NCBI GenBank assembly: GCA_017432225.1
Contig: JAFRJN010000011.1
Coordinates: 1-64,000, forward strand
Length of the DNA: 64,000 nucleotides
Reading direction: 5' to 3'
Origin: Candidatus Saccharimonadota bacterium
Lineage (GTDB): Bacteria > Patescibacteriota > Saccharimonadia > Saccharimonadales > Saccharimonadaceae
Of the stretch, positions 53,538 to 61,211 are shown piece by piece. The notes beneath the pieces were generated by a model, which was not told the DNA's origin, did no database searches, and worked only from the letters and a program-made list of their open reading frames with translations. How positions within the stretch are numbered: the first letter of the stretch is position 1; the number at the start of each line of letters is the position of its first letter. A program made the position numbers and the translations under genes.

Positions 53538-55313
53538 TTACCTCCTTTGCGCCCCGTTAGTTGTCGTCTGGCCGTTAGTTTGAGTATTAGTCTGCCCGCC
53601 GTTCATCATATTTTGCATTCCGCCGCCGCTTCCTACCGTGGTTGTGACGCTAGAAATGGTAAAGGTCTGATACTCTGAGCCGTTCACATAGATAGTGTAG
53701 GTCTCACCATTTTTAAATGCGCTGGTGCCGGCTGCCAGATGGTTAAAGGCCTTCGCCGAAGTGTGTGAAATCACCGTCTCGCCCGCGGAATTTTTGATTT
53801 CAATCTTGGTCCCCGCGGAGAGCGTAGAGGTGAAGTAAACGCTGATATTATATACCGAGGACGATGACCCGAGCGTCTCCGCCATCCCGCTGGCCCCCAC
53901 GGCAATCACCGTGCCGCCATTCATCACGATTCCGCCACCAGAGTCTAGTGCACCATTGCCACTATTGGTCGGGCCATCCACCGTCACCGTGCCACCGTTG
54001 AAGTAAAGATAGCCGTTCGAATCCACGCCGTCACCTGCCGCGTTGACATAAATCTCGCCATCATTAATGATTAGTTCACAGTTCTCGTCCGTGTCAAACG
54101 TATTAGCACCCGCACGGTTAGTCGAAGACGCATCCGCGCCACCACCAGCGTTAATCCCATCATCATTTGCTACAATCGAAATCTTACCGGCATTAATAGA
54201 AATCTTTTGCGCTTCTAGGCCCTCGTAGGATTTCGTAATGTTGATGGTTCCGCCATCCACAATCAGCCGAGCGTCCGCATGTACACCATCATCGCCCGAG
54301 GAAATATTAATCACTCCATCGATAATCCCGATATAATTATTTGAGTGAATCGCATCGTCCGTCGAGACAATATTATATTCACCGTTATATATCATAATGC
54401 TATTGGTCGCCTTGATGCCCTTACCGCTAGAAGTAATATTAAAGGTCCCGTTCTCAATCAAGATAAATCCTTTGGTCGTGTCGGTCTCGTTGGTCGACTT
54501 AATCGCATCCGCCGTCGATTTGATGGTAAAATCACCGTCCGTGATATGAACCGAATCCTTACCCCGAATTGCGTCATCCACCGCGGTGATATTGTAGGTT
54601 CCCGAGCGGAAAGTCAAATCGTCTTTTGACACAATCCCGTCACCATAATTGCCCTTAATCGTAAGCGACCCCGTGCCGGTGAAACTTAAGTCCGACTTTG
54701 AATAGATCACTCCATCTACATCTTCGTCTAGGTCCGTGCTATATTTCGAGCCATCTTCTAGATAGTTTTCACCAACAAGCTCAATCACGATGTCGTCACC
54801 AGAATAACAAGCAATCGCCGGACCAGACGAATTCTTGATCGTCACACCGTTTAGTACTATTCTCACCACCGCTTCTGCGTCCGCCTTGACGATAATTGAG
54901 CCATCCTCGAGCGTCCCGGTGAAGTAATACGTCCCCGATTCCGTGACGGTATAAGTCTCAGAAAGTTCAATATTATATGACGGATACCGCTCCCAGTTGA
55001 TTTTGAGATCGCCATTATCGATATTAATAGTTCCAGAAATGTTCGAAGCGTTGTCGCCAGTGTGGTTATAGTTGAGATTTACCGCCACGGCGAGCCCCAC
55101 CATCAGGCCGATTAATACCACTGCCGAGGCCACCCACTTCCAGTCAAAGGCAAAGGGCTTTTTGATACCGTCTGTGCCCGCGCTAGCGCTCATGCCCGTA
55201 CTAGCGCCGGCGCCTGCAGCCGAGCCAGTCTCGACCGCGAGCCCCGCCCCCTGAGCCCCCGTGGGAGCACCCCCCTCGCTCCCGTTCCAGAAATTCTTTT
55301 TTGTATCCGTCAT
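53538..55313 (-). CDS. DUF4353 carbohydrate-binding beta-helix protein, membrane anchored
   Basis: A 591-residue surface protein. Residues 1-50 are Gly/Ala/Thr low-complexity and lie inside; one membrane helix (about 58-80) precedes a long right-handed beta-helix (about 95-500) built from repeats with D-DG, DDAI and GDDGVHAD turns that are likely Ca-binding. The family (Cthe_2159-like, DUF4353) includes polysaccharide-binding proteins. The last 35 residues are Gly/Met/Asn/Gln-rich. AAAGGAGGTG precedes the ATG. It sits between the DUF4956 gene (10 nt) and the response regulator (1 nt), so its amount is tied to the two-component system. Confidence 0.88.
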   Translation of the reverse strand: MTDTKKNFWNGSEGGAPTGAQGAGLAVETGSAAGAGASTGMSASAGTDGIKKPFAFDWKWVASAVVLIGLMVGLAVAVNLNYNHTGDNASNISGTINIDNGDLKINWERYPSYNIELSETYTVTESGTYYFTGTLEDGSIIVKADAEAVVRIVLNGVTIKNSSGPAIACYSGDDIVIELVGENYLEDGSKYSTDLDEDVDGVIYSKSDLSFTGTGSLTIKGNYGDGIVSKDDLTFRSGTYNITAVDDAIRGKDSVHITDGDFTIKSTADAIKSTNETDTTKGFILIENGTFNITSSGKGIKATNSIMIYNGEYNIVSTDDAIHSNNYIGIIDGVINISSGDDGVHADARLIVDGGTINITKSYEGLEAQKISINAGKISIVANDDGINAGGGADASSTNRAGANTFDTDENCELIINDGEIYVNAAGDGVDSNGYLYFNGGTVTVDGPTNSGNGALDSGGGIVMNGGTVIAVGASGMAETLGSSSSVYNISVYFTSTLSAGTKIEIKNSAGETVISHTSAKAFNHLAAGTSAFKNGETYTIYVNGSEYQTFTISSVTTTVGSGGGMQNMMNGGQTNTQTNGQTTTNGAQRR

Positions 55314-55323
55314 AACACCTCCT

Positions 55324-55998
55324 TTAGAGTTCTTCTTCTTGAATAGGCTGGCTGAGCGACACTTTGAGGTTGCAGTTCTTCACTCGGATTTCATCCAGAA
55401 GTTCCTTTTCCTTCGCCCCAGTCTTCAGCCTTACATTGTAGGTTAAATCGTACAGACTTCCCATATTTACAGTCTTGGCAGTCATCAGATCCACGCGTGA
55501 GAAATATTTCGAAAAGATCTCGTCAAACGCACCGGTATAGTCCATATCTTCCGGCACCACAATCTTTAGTACCTTTTCCTTGCGGTTTGGCTCAAGAATT
55601 GGCGTCAGAGCAAAGAACGCAATCGCTACCACCCCGATCGCCGTCATTACCGCACCAAATAGTACGTGCCCCATCCCACAGGAAAGCCCAATCATCATCG
55701 CAAAGAACACGGAAAGTAAGTTCCTTGCACTTCCCCGGATTGAGCGGAAGCGAATCAGTGAGAACGCACCGAGAATCGCGATCGAAGTCCCGAGATTGCC
55801 ATTGATCATCATCATTACTGCCATCACGAGAAGCGGCAAGACCGTTAGCGTTACCAGAAAACCTTTAGTAGTATTTCTAATAGTTAGTTTATGCGCGATT
55901 GCAAGTACCAGCCCCATCAGTAGCGCCGCGCCAGCCGCGATTAAGGCAGTGGATACTTCCATTCCTGCCGTGCTAGTGTCAAATATACTATTAAACAT
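55324..55998 (-). CDS. DUF4956 membrane protein
   Basis: A 224-residue protein with about four membrane helices and a C-terminal ferredoxin-like cytoplasmic domain. The family block GNLGTSIAILGAFSLIRFRS followed by GSARNLLSVFFAMMIGLSCGMG is clear. DUF4956 proteins are repeatedly found next to VTC-domain proteins and are thought to form a membrane complex with them, but no activity is established. It overlaps the VTC gene by 8 nt; GAAAGGAG precedes its ATG. Confidence 0.9.
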   Translation of the reverse strand: MFNSIFDTSTAGMEVSTALIAAGAALLMGLVLAIAHKLTIRNTTKGFLVTLTVLPLLVMAVMMMINGNLGTSIAILGAFSLIRFRSIRGSARNLLSVFFAMMIGLSCGMGHVLFGAVMTAIGVVAIAFFALTPILEPNRKEKVLKIVVPEDMDYTGAFDEIFSKYFSRVDLMTAKTVNMGSLYDLTYNVRLKTGAKEKELLDEIRVKNCNLKVSLSQPIQEEEL

Positions 55999-56719
55999 TT
56001 TTTTCTCCTTTCTTGATCAATTCGTATATTTTACCAATTTTCGAAAACCGTGACGGGTAAGCTTTTTCTTTTGACAAAAGCTGTACCAGCCACAGTGGCA
56101 TTACCTCATGCGCTTTGATTTCCATAATGATATTCTGGTCGGCCTTGAAACACTTTTTGTCACTCGCCTTTTTCACAAAAGAGAGGTCAGTATCTCGAAA
56201 ACTCAAATTCTCATCGAAAGTAATCCTTAGCCCATTTTCACCAAGATAACTTTCTCGATCATAATAAACCAGAATCCGCGGCTTGAGGTCAAAATGCGAA
56301 ATCAAATAATCCACTTCCTTCGCAATCTGGATGTCATCGTTAGTTTCGATTAACTCCGAGGCTAGCTCCACCGCCGTTTTCTCGCCTGCCACCAATTTTT
56401 CAAAATCTTTGTGCGTGATGAGGAAACGTCGCTTGTATCCCACGCGGTATTCGGCTTGTTTCATCTTGGTTTTGATTTCAAGGAATACTTTGTCGTAGCC
56501 CTCGTAACTTCTAGCCCGCAGTTTTTCCTTGAAATCTGGATTTTCAATTGATTTGATGATCAGGTCAAAATTATCCGTGTCAAAATACACGTTCATGACC
56601 CCAGATTTGAAATACCCGTCCTTTTCCATGTTCTTCTGGACCTCTTTTAGAATCTCCTTTTTCTGCTTCGCGGAGATTAGATATTTCTTCTCGATCCGAT
56701 CAAATATTTTGGTATCCAT
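55991..56719 (-). CDS. VTC-domain (CYTH-like) polyphosphate polymerase-family protein
   Basis: A 242-residue VTC-domain protein, the soluble fold that makes polyphosphate from ATP in yeast Vtc4. Tunnel-lining motifs are present: RIEKKYLIS, VYFDTDNFDL, KLRARSYEGYDKVFLEIKTK, GYKRRF, YYDRESY, LRITFDENL, IIMEIKAH and a C-terminal SRFSKIGK. Whether bacterial members polymerise phosphate is not established here. The start is ATG 56719, 6 nt after TATAAT (56726-56731); the upstream TTG in frame lies in the -10 box. It is the first gene of the operon and leaderless, and its promoter contains element B. Confidence 0.9.
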   Translation of the reverse strand: MDTKIFDRIEKKYLISAKQKKEILKEVQKNMEKDGYFKSGVMNVYFDTDNFDLIIKSIENPDFKEKLRARSYEGYDKVFLEIKTKMKQAEYRVGYKRRFLITHKDFEKLVAGEKTAVELASELIETNDDIQIAKEVDYLISHFDLKPRILVYYDRESYLGENGLRITFDENLSFRDTDLSFVKKASDKKCFKADQNIIMEIKAHEVMPLWLVQLLSKEKAYPSRFSKIGKIYELIKKGEKNV

Positions 56720-56725
56720 AATCAC

Positions 56726-56789
56726 ATTATACAATAGAAACCTTAAAAAATACTTTAAAAAAGTATGCTAATTTTGAGTTTCCTTAAAA
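56726..56789 (-). promoter_or_regulatory. Shared 56-bp regulatory element, copy B, with promoter of the VTC operon
   Basis: TATAAT (56726-56731) has no recognisable -35. Boxes on the minus strand are TTTTAAGG (56741-56748), TTTTAAAG (56753-56760) and TTTTAAGG (56782-56789), at the same offsets as in copy A (9440-9495). The centre ATACTTT-AAA-AAAGTAT is a perfect 7-bp palindrome here. The element overlaps the last codons of the upstream hydrolase gene. Likely operator of the operon's own OmpR-type regulator (inference). Confidence 0.7.
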
Positions 56790-57703
56790 TACGTTTCGAG
56801 CATTTTCCCGAAGTTTTTGATGTATTTATAGTCCACTTTATTCGTCATCACCGTCACGACAAAATCTCTCGTCGTGCCGTCAGAAAGAGGAAATTTCACG
56901 ATTGCCGTATCATGATAAATATTCCAATATTTGCCGTCTGGATTGTAATCCCAGCCGACTTTATTATATACCGAAGCCTCCGTAAATCCACTTGGCAGCC
57001 CCTGCCGCCAATCGTAAGTCGTCGCTGGCTGGTTTAGGAAAGAATCCCACATTGCAGTGAGCAGCTCCGGATTATCAAAATCTGGATGTACATAAAATCT
57101 CTGCATTATCTTCGTAATATCCGAAACGTTAGAGGTCAGTTTCGAAATATCCGAATCTACGATTTCCCACTCCGTTTCAATAATTGTATCAAGCGCATCA
57201 TGCCCAATCAGGCTCCACAGAGTCTCCGCGCAGGGCGAATACGATTCTCTGATGGCAAGGTCGAGGCATTTATTGATAGTGTATCCGGTAGACCCGGCTT
57301 TTGCCTTGCCATCCCACTCATCTGTGTTTACCCGTTTATATCCTTCGTACACCACGAATAGTTTATAAAGCGACGCAGTATTATAATCTTCGGATATATT
57401 ATATTCACCTACTACTTTGTCTAATTTTAAATCGTAAATCAAAACACTTTTGTTGCCGCCGACAGTCGTAACCCAACTATCTATCACCGGCTGAAAGTCA
57501 ATCTCTACTGGCAGTGGCTCGGGCTCCTCGGGCTCGTCCATGGGGTCTTCGTCAGCTACGGTAGTATCATTGTCGTATGAGGTCGACGAACCGCCCGAAA
57601 TTATAGGCCAACTTAAAGTCAGCCCTGTAATCACTCCGCCTAGGATCAATACGCCAAGAAGCGTAAGCCCCAAAATCTTTCCGGTGTCGGCTCGTCTCCT
57701 CAT
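56768..57703 (-). CDS. Beta-lactamase/PBP-like serine hydrolase, membrane anchored
   Basis: A 311-residue protein with a membrane anchor (about 10-33), an acidic Asp/Glu/Pro linker and a class A beta-lactamase-like domain. The catalytic SxxK reads SLYK; SYS occupies the SxN/SDN position and KVG (in VYNKVGWD) the KTG position. It could be a D,D-peptidase or a non-hydrolytic homologue; resistance activity should not be assumed. The ATG at 57703 follows TGGTAGAAT (-10 at 57710-57715) by 6 nt with TTACAA 17 nt further up, so it is leaderless. It precedes the VTC operon on the same strand. Confidence 0.82.
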   Translation of the reverse strand: MRRRADTGKILGLTLLGVLILGGVITGLTLSWPIISGGSSTSYDNDTTVADEDPMDEPEEPEPLPVEIDFQPVIDSWVTTVGGNKSVLIYDLKLDKVVGEYNISEDYNTASLYKLFVVYEGYKRVNTDEWDGKAKAGSTGYTINKCLDLAIRESYSPCAETLWSLIGHDALDTIIETEWEIVDSDISKLTSNVSDITKIMQRFYVHPDFDNPELLTAMWDSFLNQPATTYDWRQGLPSGFTEASVYNKVGWDYNPDGKYWNIYHDTAIVKFPLSDGTTRDFVVTVMTNKVDYKYIKNFGKMLETYFKETQN

Positions 57704-57727
57704 ATTTCCATTCTACCACAAGTATGT

Positions 57728-57733
57728 TATAAT
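57728..57733 (+). promoter_or_regulatory. Extended -10 of the methyltransferase gene
   Basis: TGTTATAAT (-10 at 57728-57733) followed by a leader of about 37 nt with AAGGAGGTG before ATG 57778. It is divergent from the serine hydrolase promoter, whose -10 ends 13 nt away. Confidence 0.65.
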
Positions 57734-57777
57734 TGTAAATGAAGGGTGGTAGTAAATTAATAAGGAGGTGTATTTTT

Positions 57778-58818
57778 ATGTTGAGACATAGACTTTCAGA
57801 TCCAATCAAAAGAGACTACCAGGAAATTGAGTTTGCTAAATACGTCGCGATTCACAAGGGCCAGACCGAGCCCACGGATCCAGACTTCTTCACCAAGCTA
57901 AAAGAAGAATATTACGCAGCTCACTCCTCCATCGAGCAGTCCAAGCTTAACAAAGTTTGGGGGCTGATCGCGCCAAAAATCTCCGAGAATAGAGGTTTAG
58001 CAGAGTTTACGAATGATTATCAAGGTCATTTATCAGACTATTTCTTCCCCTGGCTTATCAACGTGTTCCGTTCTCCGGCCACTGCATTAGAAATGTCTTA
58101 TGGCGCTGGTCCAGACCTAAACGAAGATTGGCACGACGATATTTTGAGTACAGAAGATCCGATTGTCCCTTTCATCAAGGACGATCCTGCTTTCGTCTAC
58201 AATCGCGAGCGCCAGCTCTACGTTGCGGATTTAGCTAGTTCAGTAGTAGATTTAGCTGCTGGCCGAGAAGATCTTGCTAAAATCGTCGATTTTGGCTCTG
58301 GTCGTCTGACTTGGATTAGAAATCACGGCTTTATCCCCTCGAAGGACCGAGTCGAAATCTACGCTTTTGACCAAGACCCCTCGATCAAGCCCGATCAGCT
58401 GTTTAGTAGCGATCCCGAAGAGCTAGGAATCCGCTTCAAGCACGGTAATTTTACTGCTCAATTTAATAACCCAGACTGCAGAAATGCAGACTTGATTATT
58501 TTGGGCGGAGTGGTATCTTATATCCCTGCGGCCAAGTTTATCGACGGTATCGTTCCAGCCATTTACCAGCTGCTAAATGACGTAGGCGTATTTTTCTTCG
58601 ACCTGCAGATTGATTGCCCATGCTATCAGCATAGTATGGACATTTTGAGCTGGCCCAAGTTTGATTTGCCGGCCAGCACTAATGAAGCAATCGCTCGAGT
58701 GGAAGAATGGCGTAAGAACCTTTGGTCTAGCGGCATCAAATTCAGTGCCGAATATACCACTGATACTTACAACGAACTTCCGTCTGGCATCATGGTTACA
58801 ATGCAAAAAGTCACTTAA
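57778..58818 (+). CDS. Class I SAM-dependent methyltransferase-like protein
   Basis: A 346-residue protein. An N-terminal helical part (about 1-150) precedes a Rossmann-like domain with motif I KIVDFGSGRLTWIR, acidic end of beta2 in EIYAFDQDPS, and a motif IV region NADLIILGGVVSYI. It resembles Saccharibacteria methyltransferase-like proteins of unknown substrate. The start at ATG 57778 is set by AAGGAGGTG 7 nt upstream; the in-frame ATG at 57739 is in the leader. It has its own promoter and terminator, so is monocistronic. Confidence 0.78.
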   Translation: MLRHRLSDPIKRDYQEIEFAKYVAIHKGQTEPTDPDFFTKLKEEYYAAHSSIEQSKLNKVWGLIAPKISENRGLAEFTNDYQGHLSDYFFPWLINVFRSPATALEMSYGAGPDLNEDWHDDILSTEDPIVPFIKDDPAFVYNRERQLYVADLASSVVDLAAGREDLAKIVDFGSGRLTWIRNHGFIPSKDRVEIYAFDQDPSIKPDQLFSSDPEELGIRFKHGNFTAQFNNPDCRNADLIILGGVVSYIPAAKFIDGIVPAIYQLLNDVGVFFFDLQIDCPCYQHSMDILSWPKFDLPASTNEAIARVEEWRKNLWSSGIKFSAEYTTDTYNELPSGIMVTMQKVT

Positions 58819-58833
58819 ATCACCCCCTTCTTT

Positions 58834-58862
58834 AAGACCCGCCTTTCAAAAGACGGGTTTTA
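58834..58862 (+). terminator. Intrinsic terminator of the methyltransferase gene
   Basis: AAGACCCG-C-CTTT pairs with AAAG-A-CGGGTTTT in a long stem with one internal mismatch and a tight loop, the 3' side ending in a T4 tract. It lies between convergent genes. Confidence 0.75.
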
Positions 58863-58872
58863 AATTGTCATA

Positions 58873-59835
58873 TTAGAAATTCGAAAAATACTGCGACCAG
58901 TGTGTCTGATATTTGGTCCCCGGGTCAAAGTAAAAACCGACTGCTAGTTTGGTGAAATCTGGATTTAAGATATTCTCGCGGTGTTTTTCGGAATTCATCC
59001 AGGCTGCCACCACCGTCTCCGGCGAAACTGCCGAGTTGCCTACTACTAGATTCTCTCCTTCTACGTACGTACTAAAGCCGGAAGGCTCCACGCAGGCCGT
59101 ATCCCAGCTCGAGCCATCAGGCCGAGTATGCGAGTAGAGTTCAACGATTTCCTCCGCGCGAACCTCCGCCGCGCTAGCGCAAGCATCACCCCAGACCAAT
59201 TTTTCTAGACCATTTCGCACCCGTTCTTGGTTTACTAGCGACAAAACTTCATATTTCCACTTTTCCGTTGGCACTTCCAGTACGTACACGTCAATCGAAT
59301 CGCGCCGTGCCCCATCATAAGTACCCGCGGTAATGGTAGTTTTGCCCACCCCGGCGATCAAAGGAAATCTACAAGTGTCCGAAGAATACCCTAGCCAAGT
59401 ACGAGCCGTCGGATAAAAGCCCGAGATCACGTCGGCGTTGCTAGTCTGCCAATACATATCTCCGAGATTAGTTAAATCTCCACCTACGCAAATATCTACG
59501 TTGGCAGTCTGATAAATAAAGATTGAATCGCCCGCCCACAGTTCTCCGTCCGGCACCGGCGAGGAATCGATCCCGTCGTTAGTCCGTACCGAGGTAATGT
59601 AGGCTTTTTTGGCTTCAGTTAATTCTGTGTTGCTATTGCTCTCTGCTCCAATCATCTGGGATTCACTGACTTCGCCATCAATCTCGTCACTTCGCTCTGC
59701 CACTACCCTAAAGTCTAGCCCGCCATTCAGCCAAATCGCCCCCGCGATTAAGACGCCAGCAATCAAAATCGCCGCCGCATTGAGCGACAAAAGAATCGTC
59801 ATTTTGGTCTGTCTAAGACTTGCTGCGGCTGCCAT
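58873..59835 (-). CDS. CAP-domain (SCP/PR1) secreted protein with Ig-like N-terminal domain
   Basis: A 320-residue exported protein: membrane segment about 14-36, a beta-rich domain (about 85-190, with GKTTITAGTYDGA typical of bacterial Ig-like folds), then a C-terminal CAP domain with VNQERVRNGLEKLVW, SHTRPDGSSW, GENLV and AAWMNSEKHRENIL. CAP domains bind lipids or act in cell contact. Four cysteines could pair. Its start overlaps the end of the 7TM gene by 23 nt, so the two are probably one operon. Confidence 0.88.
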   Translation of the reverse strand: MAAAASLRQTKMTILLSLNAAAILIAGVLIAGAIWLNGGLDFRVVAERSDEIDGEVSESQMIGAESNSNTELTEAKKAYITSVRTNDGIDSSPVPDGELWAGDSIFIYQTANVDICVGGDLTNLGDMYWQTSNADVISGFYPTARTWLGYSSDTCRFPLIAGVGKTTITAGTYDGARRDSIDVYVLEVPTEKWKYEVLSLVNQERVRNGLEKLVWGDACASAAEVRAEEIVELYSHTRPDGSSWDTACVEPSGFSTYVEGENLVVGNSAVSPETVVAAWMNSEKHRENILNPDFTKLAVGFYFDPGTKYQTHWSQYFSNF

Positions 59836-61159
59836 TTTCGATCAGCGTCCCCATTAAGCTTACAATCATCGCAATTTCGACTAAATCCTTGTACTCCAAA
59901 ATTGATTTTGAAACCGGCCGACCAAAAATCATTTGCCCCACTATCTCGCCGTTTGCTCCAGTCATTACCGCAATTTTCGAAATTTCCATTTCTTTTAACG
60001 CCGTAGCATTGAGCTTGCTAGTATCTTGCCACGCTCCGTGTGCAGGCGCTGACAGCTTTGCGACTTTCGCAAGCAAGTCATTAGGGATTTTACAATCATC
60101 TGCCACATAGAATTTACCCTTCACAAGGAGCCCCACATAGGAAAAATGGAGATTTTCCGAAAGAAACGCCGAAATTTCTTTATAATTTAGCTTTTTCGGG
60201 TTCTCTTGCGAAAGTTTTTTTACGATGTATGGGAGATTGATTTGTTTGGTCATAATTAAAGACTTTGTTAGCGCCATGATTTCCGAAAATGCCGGCACCA
60301 GCGCGAGCACGATTGCTACCATAATAAAGTTTAAAAGAATCACCTGAAACGATGGATTCGCTACTTTAAATAGCGCCGAGAAGACCAAATGGAATATCAA
60401 AAGATAGGCGATAAAGGCACTCGAAAGGATTACGACTCCCGAAAGCATTTTTAGCCACCGCGCGTTGATCGACACCATCTTATATTTCAAAATTGAGAAA
60501 TATAGCCCGATAATAGTGAGCCCAATTGTGATTGGCCCTACCCATATCAAATCGTATCTGAATAGCGGCAGCATCAGGTCAAAAATCCCCGACAAAATCC
60601 CTGTGCCCATCAGGCTAACCAAAAAGAACACGTACCCGTGTCGGGATTTAGCATTTTTGGTATGAGTGATTCGATAAAACAGAAAGCAAAAAATGATGAA
60701 ATTGAGTGTACAGAAGAAAGCCAAATAAGAAATATAGTACGGTCCCATGGTGAGAGATACGCTATTGCCAGCGTCTTTCAGAATAATTTCAGAATACAGA
60801 ATTGACGGGTCGTAGACGAGCAATACCGAAAGCACTACCGCAAAAATTACAAAAATCGTCGAGATTAATTTACCGATTTTGTACTTCCAGGAAACATAAG
60901 CTAGAAGCCCGGCATCCATCACTAGGGCGCCAATGTAAATCCCCAGTACCATAGACGGAGCTGCTTGGTAGTCTGCCTCTCCACTTCCGAGCGACAAAAA
61001 TATAGCAATCGACACCGCCCAAATTACTTCGCCGATCGCTGCGGTGAGGAACCATAGACTGCGCGGCCTTGCCGACTTGGTGCTTCCAAAAACTAGTGCC
61101 AGCGCCGCAAGTATCGTTAGAATTGCTACCGCAATTACTAGCATATAAATAAAATGCAT
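59813..61159 (-). CDS. 7TM sensor-like membrane protein with GAF-like tail, no kinase domain
   Basis: A 448-residue protein with about nine hydrophobic segments in residues 1-300; the first seven resemble the histidine-kinase N-terminal 7TM (HisKA_7TM) region. A cytoplasmic alpha/beta tail (about 310-440: FLSENLHFSYVGLLVKGKFYVADD, GEIVGQMIFGRPVS) looks GAF-like. No HisKA/HATPase motifs follow, so it is a receptor without its own kinase. CGGAGG and TGCTATAAT (-10 at 61183-61188) precede ATG 61159. It is co-transcribed with the CAP protein; a signal sensed at the surface may be relayed by an unlinked kinase (inference). Confidence 0.7.
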   Translation of the reverse strand: MHFIYMLVIAVAILTILAALALVFGSTKSARPRSLWFLTAAIGEVIWAVSIAIFLSLGSGEADYQAAPSMVLGIYIGALVMDAGLLAYVSWKYKIGKLISTIFVIFAVVLSVLLVYDPSILYSEIILKDAGNSVSLTMGPYYISYLAFFCTLNFIIFCFLFYRITHTKNAKSRHGYVFFLVSLMGTGILSGIFDLMLPLFRYDLIWVGPITIGLTIIGLYFSILKYKMVSINARWLKMLSGVVILSSAFIAYLLIFHLVFSALFKVANPSFQVILLNFIMVAIVLALVPAFSEIMALTKSLIMTKQINLPYIVKKLSQENPKKLNYKEISAFLSENLHFSYVGLLVKGKFYVADDCKIPNDLLAKVAKLSAPAHGAWQDTSKLNATALKEMEISKIAVMTGANGEIVGQMIFGRPVSKSILEYKDLVEIAMIVSLMGTLIENGSRSKS

Positions 61160-61211
61160 GTTTGCCTCCGTTACTTGCTTATATTATAGCACAAGCCTTT
61201 TAGATTTCAAG

